NCBI RefSeq assembly: GCF_030143245.1
Contig: NZ_JARJNS010000003.1
Span: forward strand, 1 to 64,000
Length of the DNA: 64,000 bases
Source: Rhabdaerophilum sp. SD176
GTDB taxonomy: Bacteria; Pseudomonadota; Alphaproteobacteria; Rhizobiales; Beijerinckiaceae
Direction: 5' to 3'
Below are positions 8,230-16,991 of the stretch, one piece after another; position 1 is the first letter of the stretch; each line of letters begins with the position of its first letter. Made by a program: the position numbers and the translations under genes. Under the pieces are notes generated by a model. The model searched no databases. It was not told the origin of the DNA and saw only the letters and a program-made list of their open reading frames with translations.

Positions 8230-8871
8230 TCACTCCATCACAAGGATTTTTTCCGCGCTTAACTCGCTGCTCGTTCGTGGTGTTGCCGTCAGCAGGATGG
8301 CCGAAAGTCTGTTGCCCAGCCTGCGCGTCAGGAAATCCTGCGCCAGCCTCTCGTCCCCCTCGAAGTAGAGCTGGGTTGTCAGGGTTTTGCCGTCGCGCCG
8401 GATGACTCGGATATGGAGATGCCTTGGCCTTGTGCCATAAAATCCGGGCATGATCGTTCGAAATTCGAAGTTTCCCGTGCCGTCGGTCGTCAACTGGCCG
8501 AAAAACTGGAATGCCCTGTCGCGCTGTTCCGTCCGGGAATCATTCGGATGCATGTAGATACCGTTCCTGTCCGCCTGCCACAACTCGACGACAGCAGCGG
8601 AGACAGGGCGGCCACGCTGGTCAATCACACGCCCGTGCAGGACGAGGATGGTGCCCGCCGCGACCGTCCCGGATCCGACTCGCGTGAGGTCATTGTCGTG
8701 ATCAGCCGGCTTGGCGACCGGATAATACGGCCCTTCCATCTGGGATGGCGTGAGCGCGAGCGGCTGCGATTCGCCGGAAGCCACGGCATTCGGTAGCGGC
8801 TGCGCCAGAACCGATCCCGCAACAAGCGTGAGGGCAAGCGCAGCTGCTGCGATTTTCACAGGCGTCTTCAT
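8230..8871 (-). CDS. Secreted intradiol ring-cleavage dioxygenase-like protein
   Basis: Protein of 213 residues from the ATG at 8871, chosen because GGGGAG lies at the right distance. Residues 1-23 are a typical Sec signal peptide (hydrophobic stretch, cut after VLA). The mature part has the intradiol dioxygenase core with all four iron(III) ligands visible: Tyr106 (NGIYMHP), Tyr145 (PGFYGTRP), His151 and His153 (RHLHI). Intradiol enzymes open catechol-type rings between the hydroxyls. Exported relatives are known, but their substrates are mostly undefined. It stands alone, 125 bases downstream of the qorB-like gene on the same strand. Confidence 0.8.
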   Translation of the reverse strand: MKTPVKIAAAALALTLVAGSVLAQPLPNAVASGESQPLALTPSQMEGPYYPVAKPADHDNDLTRVGSGTVAAGTILVLHGRVIDQRGRPVSAAVVELWQADRNGIYMHPNDSRTEQRDRAFQFFGQLTTDGTGNFEFRTIMPGFYGTRPRHLHIRVIRRDGKTLTTQLYFEGDERLAQDFLTRRLGNRLSAILLTATPRTSSELSAEKILVME

Positions 8872-8996
8872 GGACATTCTCCCCGGTTCATGGCCAGTCC
8901 CGCTCGGCCGTTCAGGGGCCGGCCGAGACCTTACCTTGTGGCCCGGGCGAGACCTGAGCCTGTCGCCTGATGTCTCGCCCGGGCCAAAGCAGTGCA

Positions 8997-9827
8997 TTAC
9001 AAGGCGCCCGCGATCGTCTCGGAGATCGGCGTCGTCGGGCGACCGATCAGGCGTGAGAGGGTGCGGCTTTCATCGTAGAGCGCCCCATCGGCGGCGCGGG
9101 CATCGCTGTCGGCGAGGGCAATCGCAAACCGCTCGGGCAATCCGAAGCCCATGAGTGCTTGCGCATATTCGGCCTGCGACAAGTTCACATAGGCGATGGG
9201 CTTCCCCGAGGCCTTGGTAACAGCGGCGGCAAGATCGGCCCCGGTATGGGCTGTGTCTCCGGCGAGTTCGTAGGTTCGGCCGGTATGGGACGGGTCGAGT
9301 GCGGTCACGACAATCGCCTCGGCATAATCCTTGCGCGCGGCAGAGGATACGCGCCCGTTGCCCGCTGCGCCGATGATCGCACCATGCTCGATCGCGGCGC
9401 CCAGAGCACCGGTAAAGTTCTCTGTATACCAGCCGTTGCGCAGGATCGTGACGGGGATGCCACTCTCGCGGAGCGCTGCCTCGGTTGCAATATGGTCCTG
9501 CGCGAGGACCATCGGCGATGCGTCACCTTTCAGGATCGAGGTGTAGAGGATACGGCCGATCCCGGCCGCCTTGGCTGCGGCAATCGCCTTGCGATGCTGA
9601 CCGGCGCGGTCGTTGAAGTCGCTTGAGGAGATGAGGACGAGCGTATCAACCCCCACCAACGCTGCGGCATCGGCATGGGCGTAATCGAAAGCCCGGGTCT
9701 CGACGGCAAGGTCAGCGGCCCTGGCGGGATCGCGTGCAAGGGCGATGATCGGGGCGCTGCGGACCTTGAGCGCCGCAATGACCAGACGGCCGAGCTGGCC
9801 GGTTGCGCCGGAAATGGCAATATTCAT
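8997..9827 (-). CDS. NmrA-like / QorB-type NAD(P)H:quinone oxidoreductase
   Basis: Protein of 276 residues with an N-terminal Rossmann motif (GATGQLGRL, residues 6-14) and the family stretch TSILKGDASP near residue 103, as in E. coli QorB (YtfG). It is an atypical short-chain dehydrogenase that reduces quinones with NAD(P)H in the cytosol. The ATG at 9827 begins the conserved N-terminus. It is divergent from an HxlR regulator 84 bases away, the same arrangement as ytfG/ytfH (qorB/qorR) in E. coli, so regulation by that protein is likely. Quinone detoxification fits the aromatic-degradation genes nearby. Confidence 0.8.
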   Translation of the reverse strand: MNIAISGATGQLGRLVIAALKVRSAPIIALARDPARAADLAVETRAFDYAHADAAALVGVDTLVLISSSDFNDRAGQHRKAIAAAKAAGIGRILYTSILKGDASPMVLAQDHIATEAALRESGIPVTILRNGWYTENFTGALGAAIEHGAIIGAAGNGRVSSAARKDYAEAIVVTALDPSHTGRTYELAGDTAHTGADLAAAVTKASGKPIAYVNLSQAEYAQALMGFGLPERFAIALADSDARAADGALYDESRTLSRLIGRPTTPISETIAGAL

Positions 9828-9911
9828 GTCAGGATCTCTATTGTGCGAGTTTCGATGGATGGTAGATAATTCGCTTGATAACTTTTCGTAAGTACGCACA
9901 AGAATGTTAGT

Positions 9912-10328
9912 ATGAAAAACCATCCTTCGACAGAATCCGGGGACCGGCTCCCGCTCTCCGTCATCCTGGAGCGTGGCAATCTGCGTGGCGACCTCATGGC
10001 CGAGGCTTGCCCTTCACGCGAGGTTCTCAAGCATTTGACCAGCCGGTGGGGCGTGTTGGTGCTGATCGCGCTTGAGGGCCGGACCCTGCGTTTCAGTCAG
10101 ATCCGCCGGATGATCGGCGGGGTCAGTGAACGCATGTTGGCACAGACACTGAAATGGCTTGAAGGGGACGGGATCGTCCACCGTGTCGCGTTTGATGTGG
10201 TGCCGCCCCATGTCGAGTACAGCCTTACGCCGCTTGGTCTGGAGGCAGCAGAGAAGGTTCGCGTTCTGGCAGATTGGATCGAGACCAGCGTTCCCCGTTT
10301 TGTCGAAACTTGGCAGCAGCCCCGATAA
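9912..10328 (+). CDS. HxlR-family transcriptional regulator (QorR-like)
   Basis: Protein of 138 residues with the HxlR winged helix (residues about 32-125): a single N-terminal cysteine in EACPSREVLKHL (Cys33), the SRWGVLVLIAL helix, and VSERMLAQTLKWLE as recognition region. In YodB and QorR the equivalent cysteine senses quinones or oxidants and releases repression. A shorter start at Met29 is also possible. It is divergent from the QorB-like gene and probably represses it and itself. Confidence 0.85.
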   Translation: MKNHPSTESGDRLPLSVILERGNLRGDLMAEACPSREVLKHLTSRWGVLVLIALEGRTLRFSQIRRMIGGVSERMLAQTLKWLEGDGIVHRVAFDVVPPHVEYSLTPLGLEAAEKVRVLADWIETSVPRFVETWQQPR

Positions 10329-10330
10329 AC

Positions 10331-11323
10331 TCAGTTGGCTTTCTTCTGCCGCTCGACGATCAGGCGTTTTTCCGCGCCGGCCTGCAAGCCATCGAGTTGA
10401 TGACGAAAGCCCGCAAGGTCGACAAGTGGATGGGCTTCACCGGCCTTTCGTGACCTGATCCGGTCCTTCGCCTCGGTCAACCCGTTTGAAAACGGATGGG
10501 TCGTCAGGTGAAGATCAATAGGCCTGCTGCCGGTCTCCGTCAGTGCGCGGATACGCTTGATGCTGGCAATGAACGCCTCCACCTGCTCCGGTCCCTGGAT
10601 CGCATTGAGGCCAAGGCCACCCACAGTGAAGGCACGATAGGTCCTGGAGCCATCCTGCGCATCAAAAGCAAAGGAGGCCGTCCCGAAAGTGTGGCCCGGC
10701 GTCTTGTAGGTCTCGATCGCGACATCGCCGCCCTTGACCGTTTGCGCATCCTGCAAAACGAGATCGCGCTCGATCATGGCCCAGGGATTCCGACCAGAAG
10801 CCACGGATTGCCGGGATGCTTCGAAGGCTTCGGTCCAGCCTTCCTCGGTCATCGCAAATTGAGTGCCCGGGGGCAGGGCAGCCTTTAGCCTGGCCATGCC
10901 GCCGGCATGATCGAAATGGCCGTGCGTGACGACCACCAGCTTGATATCCTTCGGGTCCAACCCGACGGCCTTGATGTTCGCGAGGAGTTGGTCAGTGAAC
11001 GGGCCATACAAGGTGTCGATCAGCACATGGCCTTTGGCGGACGTGATGAGCCAGGCCGAGACCCAGCAAATGCCGACGTAATAGACATTGTCGAACGCCT
11101 TGTAGGGCTCGATCCGCTGGAGAGCGGCATCCGACAGGAACCGCCCGAGATCGGGTGGCATCCGTCCAGTTTCACCGAACAGGCTGAAGGCCGCCATCAA
11201 CGGCGGAGACTCGCATCGCGTTGTGATCGGTGCGGCAGGTGCAGCCACCGGGGCCGATTGGGCAAAGGCCGGAGCAAGGCTCATTCCCAACATCAGGGAG
11301 CTGACAGCGGCGGATCGAAACAT
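10331..11323 (-). CDS. Subclass B3-type metallo-beta-lactamase-fold hydrolase
   Basis: Protein of 330 residues from the ATG at 11323, with a signal peptide over residues 1-21 (cut after AFA). The metal-binding motif HGHFDHAGG, a GHTFGTASF segment and a later TTHP histidine match subclass B3 metallo-beta-lactamases, which act in the periplasm. Many B3-like proteins open lactones or other esters rather than beta-lactams, so the substrate is open. It is the last gene of the leftward catabolic operon, 53 bases after the ttdB-like gene, and may supply a lactonase step. It ends two bases from the converging HxlR gene. Confidence 0.75.
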   Translation of the reverse strand: MFRSAAVSSLMLGMSLAPAFAQSAPVAAPAAPITTRCESPPLMAAFSLFGETGRMPPDLGRFLSDAALQRIEPYKAFDNVYYVGICWVSAWLITSAKGHVLIDTLYGPFTDQLLANIKAVGLDPKDIKLVVVTHGHFDHAGGMARLKAALPPGTQFAMTEEGWTEAFEASRQSVASGRNPWAMIERDLVLQDAQTVKGGDVAIETYKTPGHTFGTASFAFDAQDGSRTYRAFTVGGLGLNAIQGPEQVEAFIASIKRIRALTETGSRPIDLHLTTHPFSNGLTEAKDRIRSRKAGEAHPLVDLAGFRHQLDGLQAGAEKRLIVERQKKAN

Positions 11324-11376
11324 TCGCGTTACTTCCTGACTTTTGAGCTGTGCGTGGCGTGATCGACAGGCGGCTT

Positions 11377-11952
11377 TCATTCAGTTTGGCTGGCCTTGAT
11401 CGTCTCGTAGAGGCTCACCCCATGCGCATCGATCGCAACCGTAACCGGGCCGAGATTTTCCACCTCGAGCCGGACAAGCCGGTAATGGATGAGCATGTCG
11501 CTCCAGCCGACCTCGATGACGCGGCGGATGGCTTGGGTGTGCAAGGTCGCCCCGCCGCCGAGGAACGAGAGATAGACCCCGCCGACCTCCTGCAAGGCCT
11601 CCACACAAGGGCGATCGAGCCCCCCCTTGCCGCCGACCGCGTGCCAGTTGAAGCCCTTGATCAGGCGCGGCATCACTGCATTGAAGCGCGTGCTGGTTGT
11701 CGGATTGAGGTAGAGAATCTCGAATCCGCCGCTTTTTTCCTCGCTGTAACTGCCGAGATGAAAGACCGAGGCGCCGTCCAGATCCATCGGCATGGGCTCC
11801 GCGCCATCGAGGCAACCCAGAAGCCGGTGATGTGTAGGCAGCCCAGCTGTCACGACGATCTCGCCGCTCATGACAACCATGTCGCCAGCCCGCAGGGTGC
11901 GGGCGGATTCGGCGCTGAGCGGAAAGGTGAGATGGTGCGTCCGGATGGCCAT
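11377..11952 (-). CDS. L(+)-tartrate/fumarate hydratase class I, beta subunit-like
   Basis: Protein of 191 residues matching the C-terminal domain of iron-sulfur class I fumarases and the TtdB subunit of tartrate dehydratase (LRAGDMVVMSGEIVVTAGLPTHHRL is the start of that domain, with NPTTSTRFNA in the middle). It should pair with the alpha subunit encoded three bases upstream to form a two-subunit hydro-lyase. Within an aromatic-acid operon it may hydrate an unsaturated dicarboxylate such as fumarate, maleate or a ring-cleavage derivative. The exact substrate cannot be read from the sequence. Confidence 0.8.
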   Translation of the reverse strand: MAIRTHHLTFPLSAESARTLRAGDMVVMSGEIVVTAGLPTHHRLLGCLDGAEPMPMDLDGASVFHLGSYSEEKSGGFEILYLNPTTSTRFNAVMPRLIKGFNWHAVGGKGGLDRPCVEALQEVGGVYLSFLGGGATLHTQAIRRVIEVGWSDMLIHYRLVRLEVENLGPVTVAIDAHGVSLYETIKASQTE

Positions 11953-11955
11953 GGA

Positions 11956-12825
11956 TTACTCCACCACCTCAACCCGGCCATCGTTGTGCAAGCGCGCGCG
12001 GGTTCGGCGGTTGATCCAGCAATTGAAGGTGACGGCAACCGGCGTGAAGCCGTGGCCCGCAGCGTAGTCGACATGAACTGCCGTGGCAGTGGAGTCGCCG
12101 CCCGTTCCCATCGGCCCGAAACCAGTCTTGTTTACGGCAGTGAGAAGGCGCTGCTCCATCTCGGCCACCATGGCTTCGGCATGGGACTGGCCGATGGGGC
12201 GAAGGGTCGCCTCCTTGGCAAGCTTGCAGGCATAATCGAAGGTGCCGCCGATGCCCACGCCAACCACCACCGGCGGGCAGGGTTGCGAGCCCGCCTTCCT
12301 CACGACGTCCAGCACATAGGCCTCGATGGTCGGAATATCCGGAAAGCTGAAGATTTCCATCGCCGACCAGCGCCCCGAGCCCAAGGCCTTGGGTGAGCAT
12401 GTGATGTCGATGAAATCACAATCATCGACCATATCGAAAGTGACGATGGGCATATGCCGCCCGCTATGCCCGCGTTCCAGCGTCAGTGGATTGGTGACAT
12501 GCGGCAGCAAAGGGGGCTGGATGCTGGCGACAAGCTCGGCGAACCCATCGACAATTGCCTTGCGGACGTTGCCCTCGAAGCGGGCCTGTGTGCCAACCTT
12601 GATGACATAGACCGGCACGCCGGAATCCGAACAGACAAACCGCCAGGATTTCTCTGCCTGATCCGCGCTTTTCAGCATGGTCTGCAAGGTGTGGCGCGCG
12701 GTCTCGTTGGTCTCGAGACTGTCAGCCCTGCTGAGCGCGGCTTTCGAATCCTTGGGGATGAACCGCAGCGACCGATCATAGAGATCGGCTGTGACACGCT
12801 TGATTGTTTCCGGAGTGATGGCCAT
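11956..12825 (-). CDS. L(+)-tartrate/fumarate hydratase class I, alpha subunit-like
   Basis: Protein of 289 residues of the TtdA / class I fumarase N-terminal family, which carries the 4Fe-4S cluster. Three likely cluster cysteines are visible: Cys65 (FVCSDSG), Cys182 (QPCPPVVVGVG) and Cys268 (FNCWINRR). The start at 12825 is seven bases after the upstream stop. The usual PLCQDTG at the first cysteine is changed to FVCSDSG, which suggests a substrate different from plain fumarate or tartrate. Partner of the beta-like protein next to it. Confidence 0.8.
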   Translation of the reverse strand: MAITPETIKRVTADLYDRSLRFIPKDSKAALSRADSLETNETARHTLQTMLKSADQAEKSWRFVCSDSGVPVYVIKVGTQARFEGNVRKAIVDGFAELVASIQPPLLPHVTNPLTLERGHSGRHMPIVTFDMVDDCDFIDITCSPKALGSGRWSAMEIFSFPDIPTIEAYVLDVVRKAGSQPCPPVVVGVGIGGTFDYACKLAKEATLRPIGQSHAEAMVAEMEQRLLTAVNKTGFGPMGTGGDSTATAVHVDYAAGHGFTPVAVTFNCWINRRTRARLHNDGRVEVVE

Positions 12826-12832
12826 CGCAGCC

Positions 12833-13600
12833 TCAGAAAGCCGGCTTGCGCTTTTCGGCGAAGGCGCGCTGCGCTTCGCGAAAATCGTCGGTGGTTGCAA
12901 GCATGGCGGTTTGGGATTGCTCGAACTTGTATCCCTCTTGCAACGGCAGATCTTCCGTCACGAGGAAGGATTTCTTGGCAGCACGCACGGCCGCGGGGCT
13001 TTTCGCCGCAATCTCCCGGGCGATGGCCCGAGCAGCCTCGAGCACCTCGGCGCGCGGGACGGACAGCGACGCCACATTCATCCGCAAGGCTTCCGGCCCG
13101 GAAATGCGGCGTGCCGTGTAGATCATCAGCCGCGCATCGGATTCGCCAAAGTGGCGGCGGATATGGCTGACACCGCCAGCCAGCACATAATCAACCTCGG
13201 TCATGGCGAGATAAGCCTCGTCGGCCATCACGATGATGTCGCAGACCAGAGCCAGAACGCAGCCGGCGCCGATCGCCGCGCCATTGACTGCGGCAATCAC
13301 CGGCTTCGGGCATTCCATCACGCAGTTGAAGGCTTCGCGCACCTTTCGGCTATGCGTGGGATAGGCGCCTGCCACCTGAGGATCCGGCCGGTCCTTGAGG
13401 TCTGCCCCGGCCGAGAAGATCTTGCCTGCGCCCGTCAGCACGATGGCCCGAACGTCGGGCCGTTCGCCCAGACTGTCGAACAGGCCGGTAATCTCCTCGC
13501 GAAACGCGCGGTTCTGCGCATTCACGGGCGGCAAATTGATCGTGACTGTCGCCACATGATCGGCAATCTCGACCGAAAAGGCTTGGTAAGGTTCTGTCAT
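12833..13600 (-). CDS. Enoyl-CoA hydratase/isomerase family protein
   Basis: Protein of 255 residues with the crotonase fold. The two oxyanion-hole segments are visible: IFSAGADL near residue 61 and AAVNGAAIGAGCVLAL near residue 103. A glutamate in the MTEVDYVL segment may be the catalytic acid. It hydrates or isomerises a CoA thioester in the cytosol. The start overlaps the upstream lactonase stop by four bases. With the CoA-transferase two genes upstream it suggests that part of the pathway runs through CoA-bound intermediates. Confidence 0.85.
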   Translation of the reverse strand: MTEPYQAFSVEIADHVATVTINLPPVNAQNRAFREEITGLFDSLGERPDVRAIVLTGAGKIFSAGADLKDRPDPQVAGAYPTHSRKVREAFNCVMECPKPVIAAVNGAAIGAGCVLALVCDIIVMADEAYLAMTEVDYVLAGGVSHIRRHFGESDARLMIYTARRISGPEALRMNVASLSVPRAEVLEAARAIAREIAAKSPAAVRAAKKSFLVTEDLPLQEGYKFEQSQTAMLATTDDFREAQRAFAEKRKPAF

Positions 13601-14490
13601 GGCGCTGCCTTGTCGAGGGATCTGAAACCGTAAAGCGCCTGCGGGTTCTCGACGAGGATGCGCTGGATCAGGGCTGGATCAGCCGTCCAGTCCGCGAACA
13701 GGTCGAGCATCGCCCCGGCATCGGGCGCCGGCTGAAGGCGCACATAAGGCCAGTCCGATCCCCAGAGGAGATATTCGGGATTGGCGGCGATGCAGGCATC
13801 ATGGAAGGGGCGTGCGTCGCGATAGCCGGGCGCATCCTTGGCGACCCGGCACAGGGTCAGCTTCACCCAGACCGACCCGTCGCGCAGCGCATTCAGCACG
13901 GCCTGGAAGGAGGGCGCATCGGGTCCCGCAGGCACATCCGGGCTCGCCAGATGATCAAGAACAAGCGGCAAGCCCAGCTTGGAAAGTTCCGGAAGGTGCT
14001 CCGCATAGGTTGCCGCGCTGGCCCAGAGCTGCGCATGCAAGCCATGCTCCCGCATCCGGGGCGCAAGTCGGGCCAGGGCATCGAAGCCCACGCTTCCGGG
14101 ATAACGCTGCCCCGTTGGCGCACGCATTTCCACGAAACGCAGCCCCTTGACCCCGCGCGCTGGCCAATCAGCCAGGGTTTCCCCGCTCACTGTCTCATCG
14201 GCGATGGCGATGGCCTTCAAGGCACCGTTCGATTGTGAAACGGCATGGAGCATGGCGGAGGCATCCATGCCATAGGGCGCGGGCTGGACCAGCACACCAC
14301 GGCTGATCCCCATGGCCGCCCGTGCTGCCGCATGGATCGAGGGCGGAGCATCGGGCAAGGCATAGGTCGATGCCTCGCCCGCCGGAAAGATGTCGAATGG
14401 GCCAAAAACATGGCTATGCGCATCGCAGGCCCCAGGCGGCGCAGCAAAGCGTGGTGTGTTGACCAGCGGTGCCGGCGCGATCTCCGTCAT
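13597..14490 (-). CDS. Amidohydrolase-superfamily lactonase (LigI / 4-sulfomuconolactone hydrolase-like)
   Basis: Protein of 297 residues of the amidohydrolase family that includes 2-pyrone-4,6-dicarboxylate lactonase (LigI) and 4-sulfomuconolactone hydrolase. Visible features are the HSH metal/substrate motif (His25 and His27), LVLDHLASPD in the middle and the LLWGSDWPY signature near residue 245 with the catalytic aspartate. It should hydrolyse a lactone formed after ring cleavage. ATGA overlaps couple it on both sides. No separate cycloisomerase gene is visible in the cluster, so the lactone may form spontaneously or through the neighbouring decarboxylase-like protein. Confidence 0.8.
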   Translation of the reverse strand: MTEIAPAPLVNTPRFAAPPGACDAHSHVFGPFDIFPAGEASTYALPDAPPSIHAAARAAMGISRGVLVQPAPYGMDASAMLHAVSQSNGALKAIAIADETVSGETLADWPARGVKGLRFVEMRAPTGQRYPGSVGFDALARLAPRMREHGLHAQLWASAATYAEHLPELSKLGLPLVLDHLASPDVPAGPDAPSFQAVLNALRDGSVWVKLTLCRVAKDAPGYRDARPFHDACIAANPEYLLWGSDWPYVRLQPAPDAGAMLDLFADWTADPALIQRILVENPQALYGFRSLDKAAP

Positions 14491-15083
14491 AGGCGCTTCG
14501 CCTCTGGCAGAACCGTCAGTCCTTCGGACGCAATCGGGGTAAACGGCGGCGTTTCGCCTTCCGGCAGTGGAATTTCATGCACATTCAGTGTCATGGAGAC
14601 CATCGTGTAATACCCGATCACAGCGGTCAGTTCGACGACGCCCTGAGCGCCATGACGCGCCACGATGCGACCATAGACTTCCCGCCCCACCGTGCCGGTC
14701 ATTTGAAGCTGGCGCGCGAACTCGTAGATGTCTGCCTCGGCATGATCGCCAAATTCGGGTGCCTTACCCGCATGAATCGCCGCAATGATGGTCTTGGCAA
14801 TGCCGGCTTTGGCTGCGGCTTCAGCATGAACCCACCATTCGACCTGGCTTGTCCAGCGACGTGCCGTGACGATGATCGCCAGCTCCTTGTGTGCGGATGG
14901 CAAGCAGGTGCGATAGCGCAGATACTCTCCAAAGCTCGACCAGAGCACCGCCAGTTCGGGACTGTGAATGACAGCACGAAGCGGGCCGATCATGCGCCCC
15001 CGCGGGCCGGAAACCACGGAATCATACAGGCGGCGCTGCGCTTCGTTCATCTCGTCCGGGCCGGGAAGCGGAATGCGCGGCAT
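14487..15083 (-). CDS. Carboxymuconolactone decarboxylase-family protein
   Basis: Protein of 198 residues with the CMD/AhpD-like helical domain (residues about 45-160), including YRTCLPSAHKELAIIVTARR and the WWVHAEAAAKAGI helix with its histidine. Housekeeping PcaC is shorter (about 130) and removes CO2 from 4-carboxymuconolactone; this longer form belongs to the broader family. It lies between the CoA-transferase and lactonase genes, overlapping them by one and four bases. A role in processing the protocatechuate ring-cleavage product is inferred. Confidence 0.8.
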   Translation of the reverse strand: MPRIPLPGPDEMNEAQRRLYDSVVSGPRGRMIGPLRAVIHSPELAVLWSSFGEYLRYRTCLPSAHKELAIIVTARRWTSQVEWWVHAEAAAKAGIAKTIIAAIHAGKAPEFGDHAEADIYEFARQLQMTGTVGREVYGRIVARHGAQGVVELTAVIGYYTMVSMTLNVHEIPLPEGETPPFTPIASEGLTVLPEAKRL

Positions 15084-16315
15084 CAGATCTTTCCCCTGGA
15101 CTTGAAGTCAGCAATTGCGCTTTCCGAGAAACCCAATTGCAACAGCACCTCATGTGTATGCTCACCCAACAGCGGCGCAGACCGCGAGAAGCGCAAGGGC
15201 GCATTCTCGAAACGCAGCGGGCTGACGACGTGCCGAACCGTTCCTGCCAGCGGATGCGGCAGATCCCGTACCATCTCGCGATGCCGGATCTGCGGATCGG
15301 CCAGAACATCAGGGACGGTATTGATCGGTGCAGCCGGAACACCGGCGGCATCAAGTCGCGCGATAAGATTATCCCGCGAAAAGGTCCTGAACCGGGCGGT
15401 CAGCAGTTCGGTGAGCTCGGGATTGTGCTTCACGCGGCCGGCATTGATCGAGAAGCGTTCATCCGAAGCCCATTCGGGATGACCGATCACGTCGCAGAGC
15501 TTTGCGAATTGCCCATCATTGCCAACGGCAAGCACGAGGAACCCATCCGCGCAGGGGAAGACATCCTGTGGCTGGATGTTGGGGTGCCGGTTGCCGCCCC
15601 GCTGGGGGACGCGTCCTCCGACGAGATGGTTCATCGCTTGGTTGGCGAGGAAAGCAGCCTGCACATCCAGCATGGCCAGATCGATCACATCGCCGAGGCC
15701 GGTCTCATTGCGCCGCGCCACTGCCGCGAGAATGGCCACGGCGGCATACATGCCGGTCATGAGGTCCACGATGGGCACGCCCACCTTCTGCGGTCCGCCG
15801 CCCGGCTTGTCGTCGCGCTCGCCGGTCACGCTCATCAGACCGCCCATGGCCTGGATTGCAAAATCATAGGCGGCCTGATCCTTGCGGGGGCCGTCCTGCC
15901 CGAAGCCTGTCACCGAGCAGTAGATCAGACGCGGATTCTCCGCGCGAAGACTCGCGGCATCCAGCCCGTAGCGCTGGAGCGTCTCGGCCTTGAAATTCTC
16001 GATGACGATGTCTGCGGTGCGGGCCAATTGCCGGATGATATCCTGTCCTTCAGGGGCCGAGATATCCACCGTAACCGAGCGCTTGCCGCGATTGACCGAC
16101 AGGTAATAGCCGGATTCCCGGGTGGTCGATCCGGCTTTGTCCTTGAGAAAGGGGGGCCCCCAGCTTCGCGTATCGTCGCCCGCGCCGGGGCGCTCGATCT
16201 TGATGACATCGGCGCCGAGGTCAGCAAAGATCTGCGTGGCCCATGGCGCGGCCATGATACGGCTGAGATCCAGCACCGTCAGATGCGAAAGCGGGCCGCT
16301 CCGTTCCTCAGGCAT
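15083..16315 (-). CDS. Class III CoA-transferase (CaiB/BaiF family)
   Basis: Protein of 410 residues starting at the ATG at 16315, which gives the conserved N-terminus LSHLTVLDLSRIMAAPWATQ; a longer in-frame extension lies inside the GST gene and is not supported. Family features include ADLGADVIKIERPGAGD, NRGKRSV and the VPIVDLMTGMYAA segment with the catalytic aspartate. Members transfer CoA between organic acids without a free CoA intermediate. The gene overlaps the GST gene by eight bases and feeds CoA intermediates to the enoyl-CoA hydratase in the same operon. Confidence 0.85.
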   Translation of the reverse strand: MPEERSGPLSHLTVLDLSRIMAAPWATQIFADLGADVIKIERPGAGDDTRSWGPPFLKDKAGSTTRESGYYLSVNRGKRSVTVDISAPEGQDIIRQLARTADIVIENFKAETLQRYGLDAASLRAENPRLIYCSVTGFGQDGPRKDQAAYDFAIQAMGGLMSVTGERDDKPGGGPQKVGVPIVDLMTGMYAAVAILAAVARRNETGLGDVIDLAMLDVQAAFLANQAMNHLVGGRVPQRGGNRHPNIQPQDVFPCADGFLVLAVGNDGQFAKLCDVIGHPEWASDERFSINAGRVKHNPELTELLTARFRTFSRDNLIARLDAAGVPAAPINTVPDVLADPQIRHREMVRDLPHPLAGTVRHVVSPLRFENAPLRFSRSAPLLGEHTHEVLLQLGFSESAIADFKSRGKI

Positions 16316-16922
16316 CGACGATCTCCGTCGCCCGGGCTGAGGCGCGGCTTGCAAATGTTTGGTGCCAGCCGGCGAGGCTTGGCCTCGTCTTGCGCCAATC
16401 AAGATCGCCGAAGCGGAAATCGACATAGGACAGGCAGCAGCCGACGGTGATCTGAACGATATCGAATGGGCTTGCGTTAAGAAGATCAGCCGCTTGCTCG
16501 AGCCGGTCGAGCCCCGCACCAACGCGAAGCTCGAAACTCGCCAGCAAGGCAGGCGTCTGCCGTTCGACAGGTTTTTCACGCTCATTCCGCCAGAGGATCA
16601 GGAGATCAAGCAGGCCGTCGGCCAATGCATGATCGGTCAGAGCCTGCCAACGCGCTTCTCCCGCTACAGGAAACAGCCTTCCCCCACCGGCCCGATCATC
16701 CAGATATTCGCAGATGGTCAGGGAATCGAACAGCACCCGGCCATCGTCGAGCACGAGTGTGGGAATCTTGCTTAGCGGGTTATCCGCCATGATGTCCGGA
16801 TTGGGCTTTGTCATCATGGCGACGCTTCTCACCAGCGAGATCTGCCCGGCCAGCCCAAGTTCGTGAGCTGCGATCATGACCTTGCGAACATAGGGCGAGC
16901 GGGGCGACCAGTGCAGTTTCAT
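16308..16922 (-). CDS. Glutathione S-transferase family protein
   Basis: Protein of 204 residues with the thioredoxin-like N-terminal domain (MKLHWSPRSPYVRKVMIAAHEL, then NPLSKIPTLVLDDG with the cis-proline and DSLTICEYLD) and a helical C-terminal domain. A serine near residue 6-9 is the likely glutathione-activating residue. In aromatic pathways such enzymes isomerise maleylpyruvate-type products, cleave ethers or dehalogenate. It is the second gene of the GntR-led leftward operon. Confidence 0.85.
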   Translation of the reverse strand: MKLHWSPRSPYVRKVMIAAHELGLAGQISLVRSVAMMTKPNPDIMADNPLSKIPTLVLDDGRVLFDSLTICEYLDDRAGGGRLFPVAGEARWQALTDHALADGLLDLLILWRNEREKPVERQTPALLASFELRVGAGLDRLEQAADLLNASPFDIVQITVGCCLSYVDFRFGDLDWRKTRPSLAGWHQTFASRASARATEIVDA

Positions 16923-16991
16923 GAATATCTCCAGATCTTTGTCGCCTGAATTGCAAACTTCTGAGGCGCGCGGCCTCCATCGCGCCGACGC

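Noticed and set aside
9828-9911. Possible HxlR operator CGTA-AG-TACG at 9887-9896
   Set aside because: Four-base arms are too short to support a site, although the divergent arrangement makes an operator in this region likely.
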